DNA of 12,752 nt from the NCBI GenBank assembly GCA_027023175.1, contig JALVWW010000108.1, positions 1 through 12,752 on the forward strand. Reading direction: 5' to 3'. Positions 6,946 to 12,752 of this stretch are shown in pieces (positions within the stretch are counted from its first letter, which is position 1; each line of letters opens with the position of its first letter). This DNA is from Campylobacterales bacterium. Lineage in GTDB: Bacteria > Campylobacterota > Campylobacteria > Campylobacterales > JALSKU01. The notes under the pieces are model-generated. The model was not told the DNA's origin. It saw only the letters and a list, made by a program, of their open reading frames with translations, and did no database searches. The translations under genes were made by a program, and so were the position numbers.

Positions 6946-7896
6946 ATGTTTAAATACATTTTAAATAGACTTTTTCACTCAGCCATTGTTATGTTGGTGA
7001 TAAGTTTCATAGTGTTTTTTATCATGTTCAAAGCAGGAGATCCGGTACAACTTCTTTTGCCGCCTGATGCAACACAACAGGATGTCATAGCTATGCAGCA
7101 TGCACTGGGGCTAGATCAATCCTTTATAAAACAGTATGAAGCTTTTTTAAAAAATGTTGCCAAAGGAAACCTGGGTAACTCATTTGTTTACGGGCAACCA
7201 GCACTTCAGGTAGTTTTTGAAAGGTTGCCTGCAACTTTAGAGCTTTCTGTTATCGCTATGATAGTCTCTATACTTTTGGGTATCCCTTTGGGTGTTATAG
7301 CCTCTATAAAACCGGAGTCTTGGTATAGTAAACTCATCATGTTTTTTTCTCTGACGGGGATATCTGTACCTGTTTTTTGGACGGGTATGGTGCTGGTACT
7401 TATATTTTCGGTTATTTTAGGAATTTTGCCATCTTCAGGAAGAGGTGAAGTGGTATGGTTTTCAAGTGTATTTACTTGGGACGGTATCAAACATCTTATC
7501 ATGCCGGTGCTTACTCTTGCATTTTTTCAACTGGCATTGATACTTAGACTTACTAGAACAGGAATGATGGAAGTATTGATGCAAGATTATATAAAGCTGG
7601 CCATTGCCAAAGGAGTTCCAAGAAAAGTTGTAGTCTATTATCATGCGCTTAAAAACAGTCTTATCCCTTTGATAACAGTTATCGGTATCCAGTTTGGTCA
7701 GCTTGTTGCTTTTACCATAGTAACGGAGACCATATTTGCATGGCCCGGCACGGGAAAGCTTATCATAGACTCTATACAAAACCTTGACAGACCCATAGTA
7801 GTAGCATATCTACTTGTGATATCTTTTATATTTGTAGCGATTAATTTTATAGTTGATGTACTATATACCTTTATAGACCCAAGGGTTAGAGTATGA
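6946..7896 (+). CDS. Peptide-type ABC importer permease (DppB-like)
   Basis: This inner-membrane permease subunit of 316 residues belongs to the DppB/OppB family. It has an N-terminal helix (about 10-30), a periplasmic segment holding GDPVQLLLP (31-39) and ALGLDQSF (53-60), and a core of about five further helices. The EAA loop that docks on an ATPase is at roughly 204-231 (DYIKLAIAKGVPRK, then ALKNSLIP). ETIFAWPGTGKL (251-262) and the terminal DPRVR are characteristic of the family. The start at 6946 has a modest GAGGT site (6936-6940). Its stop overlaps the next gene start (ATGA, 7893-7896), so the two permease subunits should be translationally coupled. Substrate is not readable from this subunit. 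Confidence 0.92.
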   Translation: MFKYILNRLFHSAIVMLVISFIVFFIMFKAGDPVQLLLPPDATQQDVIAMQHALGLDQSFIKQYEAFLKNVAKGNLGNSFVYGQPALQVVFERLPATLELSVIAMIVSILLGIPLGVIASIKPESWYSKLIMFFSLTGISVPVFWTGMVLVLIFSVILGILPSSGRGEVVWFSSVFTWDGIKHLIMPVLTLAFFQLALILRLTRTGMMEVLMQDYIKLAIAKGVPRKVVVYYHALKNSLIPLITVIGIQFGQLVAFTIVTETIFAWPGTGKLIIDSIQNLDRPIVVAYLLVISFIFVAINFIVDVLYTFIDPRVRV

Positions 7897-8750
7897 TAAA
7901 AATATTTAAAAATGAACTAGTTCAGGAGTTTTTTGAGGACAAATTGGCTGTAGGTGGGCTTATCATACTTGTGATACTTGTTATCCTTGCACTTTTTCCA
8001 TCTATTTTTTCCTATCAAAACCCTTATGACCTCTCCCAGCTCTATCTTGAAAACAGTTTCAAAGCCCCAGGTCATCAGTTTTGGCTAGGAACCGATGAAC
8101 AGGGAAGAGACATATATTCAGCTATGCTTTACGGACTTAGAATATCACTTTATGTAGGCGTAGCAAGTACGGTCTTATCCGTCATCATAGGTTTTTCACT
8201 AGGACTTATATCAGGATATTACGGTGGCTGGGTAGATACACTTATTATGAGAATAGCAGATATACAGCTCTCTTTTCCGGCTATATTGATAGCTCTTATT
8301 ATAATGGCTTTGTGGGGTCAAGGTGTAGGAAAGATCATCATAGCCATCACTATAGTAAACTGGGTATATTATGCAAGAACCGCTAGAGGAGTAGTACTCT
8401 CAGAAAAAGAGAAAGATTATGCCCAATCGGCTAAAGCTTTGGGCATGGGAAATGCAAGTATAATTTTTGGTGAAATTATGCCAAATGTAACTGCGCCTAT
8501 CATCGTCATAGCAACTGTCAGAATTGCAAATGCTATCATACTTGAAGCAACTTTAAGCTTTTTGGGCCTTGGAGTTCCTATCACTCAGCCCTCTTTGGGC
8601 TCTCTTATATCAAACGGCTATCAGGTACTCTTTAGCGGATACTGGTGGGCTTCAGTGTATCCGGGCATACTTTTGATGATACTTATCATCTCTATAAATT
8701 TGATAGGTGATAGGATGAGAGACATTATGAATCCGAGGTTAAAAAGATAA
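7893..8750 (+). CDS. Peptide-type ABC importer permease (DppC-like)
   Basis: This is the second inner-membrane permease subunit, 285 residues, of the DppC/OppC family. It opens with a short cytosolic segment and a hydrophobic helix (about 18-39), followed by FWLGTDEQGRDIYSAMLYG (63-81), the family hallmark after the first helix. The EAA loop is at about 174-198 (KDYAQSAKALGMGN, then IMPN). LEATLSFLGLG (207-217) and the closing IMNPRLKR are also typical. It should pair with the DppB-like subunit in a heterodimeric channel. The ATG lies in the ATGA overlap with the previous gene, and its TAA shares one base with the start of the ATPase gene (TAATG at 8748-8752). Confidence 0.92.
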   Translation: MIKIFKNELVQEFFEDKLAVGGLIILVILVILALFPSIFSYQNPYDLSQLYLENSFKAPGHQFWLGTDEQGRDIYSAMLYGLRISLYVGVASTVLSVIIGFSLGLISGYYGGWVDTLIMRIADIQLSFPAILIALIIMALWGQGVGKIIIAITIVNWVYYARTARGVVLSEKEKDYAQSAKALGMGNASIIFGEIMPNVTAPIIVIATVRIANAIILEATLSFLGLGVPITQPSLGSLISNGYQVLFSGYWWASVYPGILLMILIISINLIGDRMRDIMNPRLKR

Positions 8751-9703
8751 TGGCACTACTTGAAGTTAAAAATTTAAAAACACACTTTTTTACAAGAAAT
8801 GGGGTAGTAAAGTCAGTTGACGGGATAAGCTTTTCCATAGAAAAAGGAAAGATTTTGGGAATAGTCGGAGAGTCTGGTGCAGGAAAGTCAATAACCGGAT
8901 TTTCTATCATAAATCTTATAGATAAACCGGGTAAAATAGTTGACGGAGAGATACTTTTTGATAGAAAAGATTTGGTAAAACTTCCAGAAAAAGAGCTCCA
9001 AAGCATCAGGGGAAATGAGATAGCCATGATATTTCAAGACCCTCAAACTTCACTCAATCCAGTTATCAGTATAGGTGAACAGCTTATGGAAGCCATACTA
9101 TATCACAGAAAAAATGTGACAAAAAAAGAGGCTTGGAATGAGTGTGTCGAAATATTAAAAAGAGTAGGTCTTCCGGCGGCTGAAAAGAGGATGAGTAGTT
9201 ATCCTCATCAACTCTCAGGCGGCATGAAACAAAGAGTAGTTATAGCTATGGCACTTTTAAATAACCCCAAACTTCTTATAGCTGATGAGCCGACAACCGC
9301 TCTTGATGTTACTATACAGGCTCAAATACTCTACCTTATGAAAAAGCTAAGTCTTGACTTTGGCTCATCTTTGATACTTATCACTCACGATATAGCTGTG
9401 GTTTCACAGCTTTGTGATGATATAGCCGTAATGTATGCCGGACGGATAGTGGAGTATGGAAGCAAAGAGGAGATCATATTTGATCCTAAACATCCATATA
9501 CCAAAGGTCTTATAGCATGTTTGCCCAAACTCAATGATGATAAAAAAAGACTTTATCAAATACCGGGCATTATGCCTTCACTTTTAAATCTTCCAAAGGG
9601 ATGCTACTTTAAAAATAGGTGTGAATTGGCTGACAGTGAGTGTGATACTTACCCAGGTAAAAAAGTTTTTGGAAAAAGGATAGTGTTTTGTCACAAGGTT
9701 TAA
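8750..9703 (+). CDS. Peptide-type ABC importer ATPase (DppD-like)
   Basis: This is a cytosolic ATP-binding subunit of 317 residues that powers the importer together with the DppF-like subunit. Visible elements in order: Walker A GESGAGKS (40-47), Q-loop Q96 in MIFQDP, signature LSGGM (155-159), Walker B LLIADE (175-180) and switch His H213 in ITHD. The C-terminal oligopeptide/dipeptide extension has four cysteines (C285, C291, C298, C314); in DppD-type ATPases such cysteines have been shown to hold an iron-sulfur cluster, so one may be present here. The signature ends in GGM instead of the usual GGQ, which is common in DppD-type subunits. The start shares one base with the stop of the permease gene, and the 3' end overlaps the next ATPase gene by 16 nt. 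Confidence 0.93.
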   Translation: MALLEVKNLKTHFFTRNGVVKSVDGISFSIEKGKILGIVGESGAGKSITGFSIINLIDKPGKIVDGEILFDRKDLVKLPEKELQSIRGNEIAMIFQDPQTSLNPVISIGEQLMEAILYHRKNVTKKEAWNECVEILKRVGLPAAEKRMSSYPHQLSGGMKQRVVIAMALLNNPKLLIADEPTTALDVTIQAQILYLMKKLSLDFGSSLILITHDIAVVSQLCDDIAVMYAGRIVEYGSKEEIIFDPKHPYTKGLIACLPKLNDDKKRLYQIPGIMPSLLNLPKGCYFKNRCELADSECDTYPGKKVFGKRIVFCHKV

Positions 9704-10665
9704 AAACTTTACTGCAAGTAAAAGATGTTGAGAAAATATTTTCGGTTAAAGTGGGAACTTTTGAAAAGAAAGATTTGCATGCATTAAATAAGATAAATTT
9801 TGATATCTATCAAGGAAAAACTTTATCTTTAGTAGGAGAAAGCGGTTGCGGAAAAACTACTATAGGCAAGGTTATACTTGGACTTTATCAAGCCACAAAA
9901 GGTAAAATACTCTTTAAAGACAAAGATATAGCCAAACTTCCGCCGCATAAAAGAAAGGGTATTCAAAAAGATATACAAATGATTTTTCAAGACCCTTACT
10001 CTTCGCTAAACCCAAGAAAAAAGATAAAAACCATACTAGATCAACCTCTTAAAATCCATACAAACCTTACAAAACAAGAGAGACTTGAGAAAATACTTCA
10101 AACTTGTGATGATGTTGGACTTGATAGAAGTTATCTTGAGAGATATCCTCATCAATTCTCAGGAGGACAAAGACAAAGAATAGCCATAGCAAGAGCTATC
10201 ATACTAAGACCTGAACTTATACTAGCGGATGAGCCTATATCCGCTCTTGATGTATCCATACAAGCTCAAATACTAAATCTTATGATGGATCTAAAGGATA
10301 AATACAACTTAACAACTCTTTTTATCACTCACGATATAAGCGTAGTCAAACATATAAGTGACTTTGTTGCTGTTATGTATCTAGGTGAAATAGTTGAGTA
10401 TGCTTCTAAAAAAGAGCTTTTTAAAAATCCTTCTCATCCATATACAAAAATGCTTTTTTCAACAGTACCTGACATATATACACCTTTAGCGACAGATAGT
10501 GTACTACAAACAGGAGAGATACAAAGTCCTATAGATCTGCCGAAAGGCTGCTTTTTTGCCAAAAGATGCCCACACAAAAAAGATATATGTGATGATGCTC
10601 ATCCTGAACTTTTAGAAATCAGCAAAGGCCATTTTGCAAGATGCCCTCTTATAGGGGAGTTTTGA
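9688..10665 (+). CDS. Peptide-type ABC importer ATPase (DppF-like), TTG start
   Basis: This is the second cytosolic ATPase subunit, 325 residues. Walker A is GESGCGKT (50-57), Q-loop Q101, signature FSGGQ (157-161), Walker B ELILADE (176-182) and switch His H215 in ITHD. The C-terminal extension has four cysteines (C288, C294, C301, C319), like its partner, so it may also carry an iron-sulfur cluster. The start is TTG at 9688, chosen because AAGGA (9676-9680) lies 7 nt before it, the next in-frame ATG is far inside the domain, and family sequence begins by residue 8. The gene begins 16 nt inside the DppD-like gene. It ends the importer operon; no convincing intrinsic terminator follows, and the toxin-antitoxin promoter begins 18 nt later. 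Confidence 0.92.
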   Translation: MSQGLKTLLQVKDVEKIFSVKVGTFEKKDLHALNKINFDIYQGKTLSLVGESGCGKTTIGKVILGLYQATKGKILFKDKDIAKLPPHKRKGIQKDIQMIFQDPYSSLNPRKKIKTILDQPLKIHTNLTKQERLEKILQTCDDVGLDRSYLERYPHQFSGGQRQRIAIARAIILRPELILADEPISALDVSIQAQILNLMMDLKDKYNLTTLFITHDISVVKHISDFVAVMYLGEIVEYASKKELFKNPSHPYTKMLFSTVPDIYTPLATDSVLQTGEIQSPIDLPKGCFFAKRCPHKKDICDDAHPELLEISKGHFARCPLIGEF

Positions 10666-10683
10666 TAAGCTATACACAAAAAT

Positions 10684-10712
10684 TTGACAAATAAATACAT
10701 TTAGGATACAAT
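10684..10712 (+). promoter_or_regulatory. Near-consensus sigma70 promoter of the toxin-antitoxin module
   Basis: A perfect TTGACA (10684-10689) and TACAAT (10707-10712) are separated by 17 nt. This is the best promoter in the window by match to consensus. Transcription would start near 10719, only about 16 nt before the toxin start codon, so the leader holds little more than the ribosome binding site AAGGGG (10723-10728). Strong, self-repressed promoters are usual for type II modules. No clear palindromic operator is seen. Confidence 0.75.
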
Positions 10713-10734
10713 CCATATATAAAAGGGGTTTTAT

Positions 10735-11010
10735 TTGGATGATATACACTTTGAGTGGGATGATAAGAAAAACATTTTACTAAAAGAGAGTAGGAATGTT
10801 TGTTTTGAAGATATTCTTATTTGTTTAGAAAATGATAAATTGCTTGATATTGTTAAAAATTCAAATAGTTCAAGAGCAAACCAATACTGTTTAATAGTTG
10901 AGATAAATAGTTATGCATATGTTGTACCTTATGTACAAAACGGATCTACTATTTTTTTAAAAACTATTTATCCAAGCAGAAAGCAGACTAAAAAGTATCT
11001 AAGGAGTTAA
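10735..11010 (+). CDS. BrnT-family toxin of a type II toxin-antitoxin module, TTG start
   Basis: This 91-residue protein resembles the BrnT toxin family, whose fold is related to RelE-like ribonucleases. FEWDDKKN (6-13), VCFEDI (22-27) and the C-terminal block KTIYPSRKQTKKYL (76-89) match the usual order: FEWD-x-x-K-N at the start, F-E-D in the first helix, and an S-R-x-x-T-K-K tail. If active it would cleave mRNA and stop growth until neutralised by its partner; that is a family inference. The TTG start is supported by AAGGGG 6 nt upstream and by the absence of an in-frame ATG before the conserved FEWD. The antitoxin gene follows after 2 nt, giving the toxin-first order typical of brnTA. The gene is visibly more AT-rich than the importer genes before it. 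Conserved histidines are absent, as in BrnT. Confidence 0.75.
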   Translation: MDDIHFEWDDKKNILLKESRNVCFEDILICLENDKLLDIVKNSNSSRANQYCLIVEINSYAYVVPYVQNGSTIFLKTIYPSRKQTKKYLRS

Positions 11011-11012
11011 CA

Positions 11013-11294
11013 GTGAAAAAAAATATAGAAACTCAAGAAGAAATACAAATAATTAAAGATATAGAAAATGGCAGCTATATATCAGTTGATAAGCAAGAGT
11101 TTGAACAATTAAACAAAACTTTAAAAAATGCGGCTTCAAATACTATAAAAAAACTTTCAAAACGAAAAGCTATCAATATAAGACTCTTAGAAACAGATAT
11201 ACAAAAGATAAAAGCTATGGCACTAAATGAGGGTATGCCATATCAAACATACATAACTCACCTTATACACAAGTTTGCTACCGCCCAACTATAG
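11013..11294 (+). CDS. CopG/BrnA-type ribbon-helix-helix antitoxin, GTG start
   Basis: This 93-residue partner of the BrnT-like toxin has an N-terminal part (1-45) rich in charged residues, likely the flexible segment that wraps the toxin. The C-terminal part is a ribbon-helix-helix DNA-binding unit: a strand KAINIRL at 52-58, a first helix at about 61-73 and a second starting at GMPYQTYITHLIHKF (74-88). That last motif is typical of CopG-type antitoxins paired with BrnT. The protein should bind its own promoter and autoregulate. The GTG start at 11013 has AAGGAG at 11001-11006, 6 nt away. Its last 6 nt overlap the 3' end of the opposite-strand EamA-family gene, so there is no spacer for a terminator between the two. 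Confidence 0.78.
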   Translation: MKKNIETQEEIQIIKDIENGSYISVDKQEFEQLNKTLKNAASNTIKKLSKRKAINIRLLETDIQKIKAMALNEGMPYQTYITHLIHKFATAQL

Positions 11295-12182
11295 CTTTTT
11301 TGGTGTAATAGTTACCAAGACACCGGCTATAATTACAAGGATGATCCCAAAAGTTGTAAAAAGATCAGGGTATTTATCACCTAAAATAGCTCCTATAATG
11401 ATGGAAAATATAATATTGCTATAACTTATAGCCCCAACAATTCCGGCTTTTGTAGAAGCGTAGGCTTTTGTCATGTAAACTTGAGCCAAAGTAGCACTAA
11501 ATCCCAAAAGCACTATCCATACCCAATCTTTGCTTTTAGGTACAATAAACTTTGCAAAAAGATAGTCAAGATTTGCAGGGCTATAAAATGAGCCTATCAT
11601 CATCAAAACAATAGGACCGATTGTACCTATCGTCATAAACGAAAGAACTATACTTCTTGTATCATAGTACTCTCTAAGCTCTCTAACGGCAGTATAAGCT
11701 AGTGCCGCTCCTACTCCGCTAAAGATACCTAGCAAGTCATACTTATCAAAGTCATAGATGCCTTCCGGTCTAGTTATAAAAACAATACCTACAAATCCCA
11801 CAGCTATGCCTATCCAGCCAAGTTTGTAAAGTTTCTCTTTTAAAAAAAGATATGCAAACAAAGCGGTAAATACCGGAGAAAGCCTTGAGTATGTCATAGC
11901 TTCGGCTAAAGTTATATGAGCAACATTGTAAAAAAATGCCAAAAGCGCCAAAAACCCCATAAAACCGCGAAAAAATAGTAGCCAAAACTTGCCTCCTTTT
12001 TGCTTCAAAGGATACTTTATCAAAGTTGCGATCAAAAAAATAACTCCAAAAACATTCCTAAAAAATACAACTTCAATAGCACTCATAGATCGTGAAAGCT
12101 CTTTTGCAAATCCTCCCATCACAGCAAAGCAAAAAGAGGCAAAGAGCATATAATAAACTCCTTTTTTAACACTTTCACTCAT
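11289..12182 (-). CDS. EamA/DMT-family transporter
   Basis: This inner-membrane protein is of the drug/metabolite transporter superfamily, with about ten hydrophobic helices arranged as two EamA repeats (roughly 8-135 and 150-292). Blocks such as SAIEVVFFRNVFG (34-46), MTYSRLSPVFTALFAYLFLKE (start about 96) and YTAVRELREYYDT are family-like. These proteins export or import metabolites such as amino acids, but no substrate can be assigned. I chose the ATG at 12182, which sits 1 nt after the upstream stop (TAGAATG) and gives 297 residues. A GTG at 12212 would add 10 residues (MNLKNWKLNR) but would lie inside the upstream gene; it has AAGAG just before it, so it cannot be excluded. The 3' end meets the antitoxin gene tail to tail. 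Confidence 0.85.
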   Translation of the reverse strand: MSESVKKGVYYMLFASFCFAVMGGFAKELSRSMSAIEVVFFRNVFGVIFLIATLIKYPLKQKGGKFWLLFFRGFMGFLALLAFFYNVAHITLAEAMTYSRLSPVFTALFAYLFLKEKLYKLGWIGIAVGFVGIVFITRPEGIYDFDKYDLLGIFSGVGAALAYTAVRELREYYDTRSIVLSFMTIGTIGPIVLMMIGSFYSPANLDYLFAKFIVPKSKDWVWIVLLGFSATLAQVYMTKAYASTKAGIVGAISYSNIIFSIIIGAILGDKYPDLFTTFGIILVIIAGVLVTITPKKL

Positions 12183-12183
12183 T

Positions 12184-12752
12184 CTATTTAACTTCCAATT
12201 TTTTAAGTTCACCTCTTATGTCACCAAAAAGCATCACATCTTTTAGCACCGCTTTTGTGGCAATTCCGTCATCATTTATATCCAAAAACAGTTCACCTCT
12301 TTTACTTGCAAATATCTTTTGGTTGATAAAAACTATAAGAAAATGTCCTTTTTTTCTTCCAACATCCTGCTTTAGCTTTTTCAACTCTTTTCCAACAGGG
12401 GCTACGATATCGACTCTACCATCTTTTTTGTTTGCACCAATCGCATACAAAACTTTTTTACCTCTAAATTTAAAACTGTTTAGATAATGCTTTATATTGA
12501 AAAACAAAGAGAGTATGTCGTTATCAGCATAATATTTCAGAGCTTCACTTGATTTGGTTGTTTTTCCATCTTTTGTACTAATTTTAATCATCGTTATCTT
12601 TTTGTGTATATGGTCAAACAGATAGAGTTTTTCTCGTCTTTTTGAGTTTGTTTTGGTGATACCGAGGTATTCATCAGGCAAAAGTTTTCCGTTTACTACT
12701 TTACCTTCACTTTTATATATCTCCACCCTGCCTCCGCTTAAAACTTTTGCAA
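12184..12752 (-). CDS. DUF3108-like protein, 5' end cut by window edge
   Basis: The frame is open from the right edge to a TAG at 12184-12186, giving 188 complete codons. A GTG at 12726 is in frame, but the reading continues upstream without a stop (residues AKVLSGGR before it), so the true start is almost certainly outside the window. The sequence pattern, alternating beta strands with SEGKVVNGKLLPDEY near the start, a central KVLYAIGANKKDG segment and a closing LFGDIRGEL, fits the DUF3108 family of small exported or periplasmic beta-rich proteins. Function is unknown. Any signal peptide would be in the missing part. The stop is 1 nt from the chosen ATG of the EamA-family gene, so the two are likely co-transcribed. 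Confidence 0.65.
   Translation of the reverse strand, partial: AKVLSGGRVEIYKSEGKVVNGKLLPDEYLGITKTNSKRREKLYLFDHIHKKITMIKISTKDGKTTKSSEALKYYADNDILSLFFNIKHYLNSFKFRGKKVLYAIGANKKDGRVDIVAPVGKELKKLKQDVGRKKGHFLIVFINQKIFASKRGELFLDINDDGIATKAVLKDVMLFGDIRGELKKLEVK

Noticed and set aside
7462..7779. Minus-strand open frame of 105 codons opposite the DppB-like permease gene
   Set aside because: The permease frame has clear family motifs, and the opposite frame has none and no start signals.
5365..10665. Nickel importer (NikZYXWV-like) as the identity of the ABC system
   Set aside because: Campylobacter has a nickel importer from this same superfamily, so it is possible, but I see no nickel-related gene nearby and the adjacent peptidase favours peptides. 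It was kept only as an alternative.
10640..10683. Possible terminator after the DppF-like ATPase gene
   Set aside because: Only a weak TATAG / CTATA pairing with a long loop and no U-tract is present, so I did not call it.
1..12752. Search for CRISPR arrays, tRNA or rRNA genes, insertion sequences, attachment sites and prophage genes
   Set aside because: I saw no regularly spaced repeats, cloverleaf-like segments, transposase or integrase motifs, or long terminal inverted repeats. The intergenic regions are all under 200 nt and A/T-rich.

Overview
The window looks like chromosomal DNA from a member of the Campylobacterota (Sulfurimonas, Sulfurovum or Hydrogenimonas-like). The reasons are AT-rich DNA, tightly packed genes with 1 to 16 nt overlaps, AAGGA-type ribosome binding sites, near-perfect TATAAT boxes with mostly weak -35 regions, and the gene content: long-form HisG, cysteine-type KdsA, OvoA and a CopG/BrnT-type toxin-antitoxin pair. 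This placement rests on pattern recognition and no database search was made. Nothing here looks like a phage, transposon, CRISPR array or structural RNA gene.

Layout. (1) Positions 3923 down to 1 (minus strand) hold a gene string: a VUT-family (YhhQ-like) membrane protein, hisG, yjbQ, kdsA and the 5' part of ovoA, which runs off the left edge. Start and stop codons overlap at vut/hisG (ATGA) and hisG/yjbQ (TAATG). kdsA and ovoA are 10 nt apart, and kdsA probably has an extra promoter of its own. (2) Positions 3924-4111 form a divergent promoter region. (3) Positions 4112-10665 (plus strand) hold an M20 carboxypeptidase of the CPG2 type followed by a complete five-gene peptide-type ABC importer: family 5 binding protein, two permeases and two ATPases. 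A strong hairpin separates the binding-protein gene from the permease genes. (4) Positions 10684-11294 (plus) hold a compact toxin-antitoxin module with its own near-consensus promoter. (5) Positions 12752 down to 11289 (minus) hold the 3' part of a DUF3108-like gene and an EamA/DMT-family transporter gene whose last 6 nt overlap the end of the antitoxin gene.

How the genes may work together. The importer would bring oligopeptides, or a related ligand, through the inner membrane, and the cytosolic M20 enzyme could hydrolyse them. In the minus-strand string, HisG starts histidine synthesis and OvoA joins histidine to cysteine on the way to ovothiol, so the string may link supply and use of histidine. 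KdsA makes the Kdo precursor of lipopolysaccharide and has no evident link to either. I see no clear candidate for a wholly undescribed system. The points most worth a second look are the hisG-to-ovoA gene string, the toxin-antitoxin insertion with its tail overlap into eamA, and the intercistronic hairpin.
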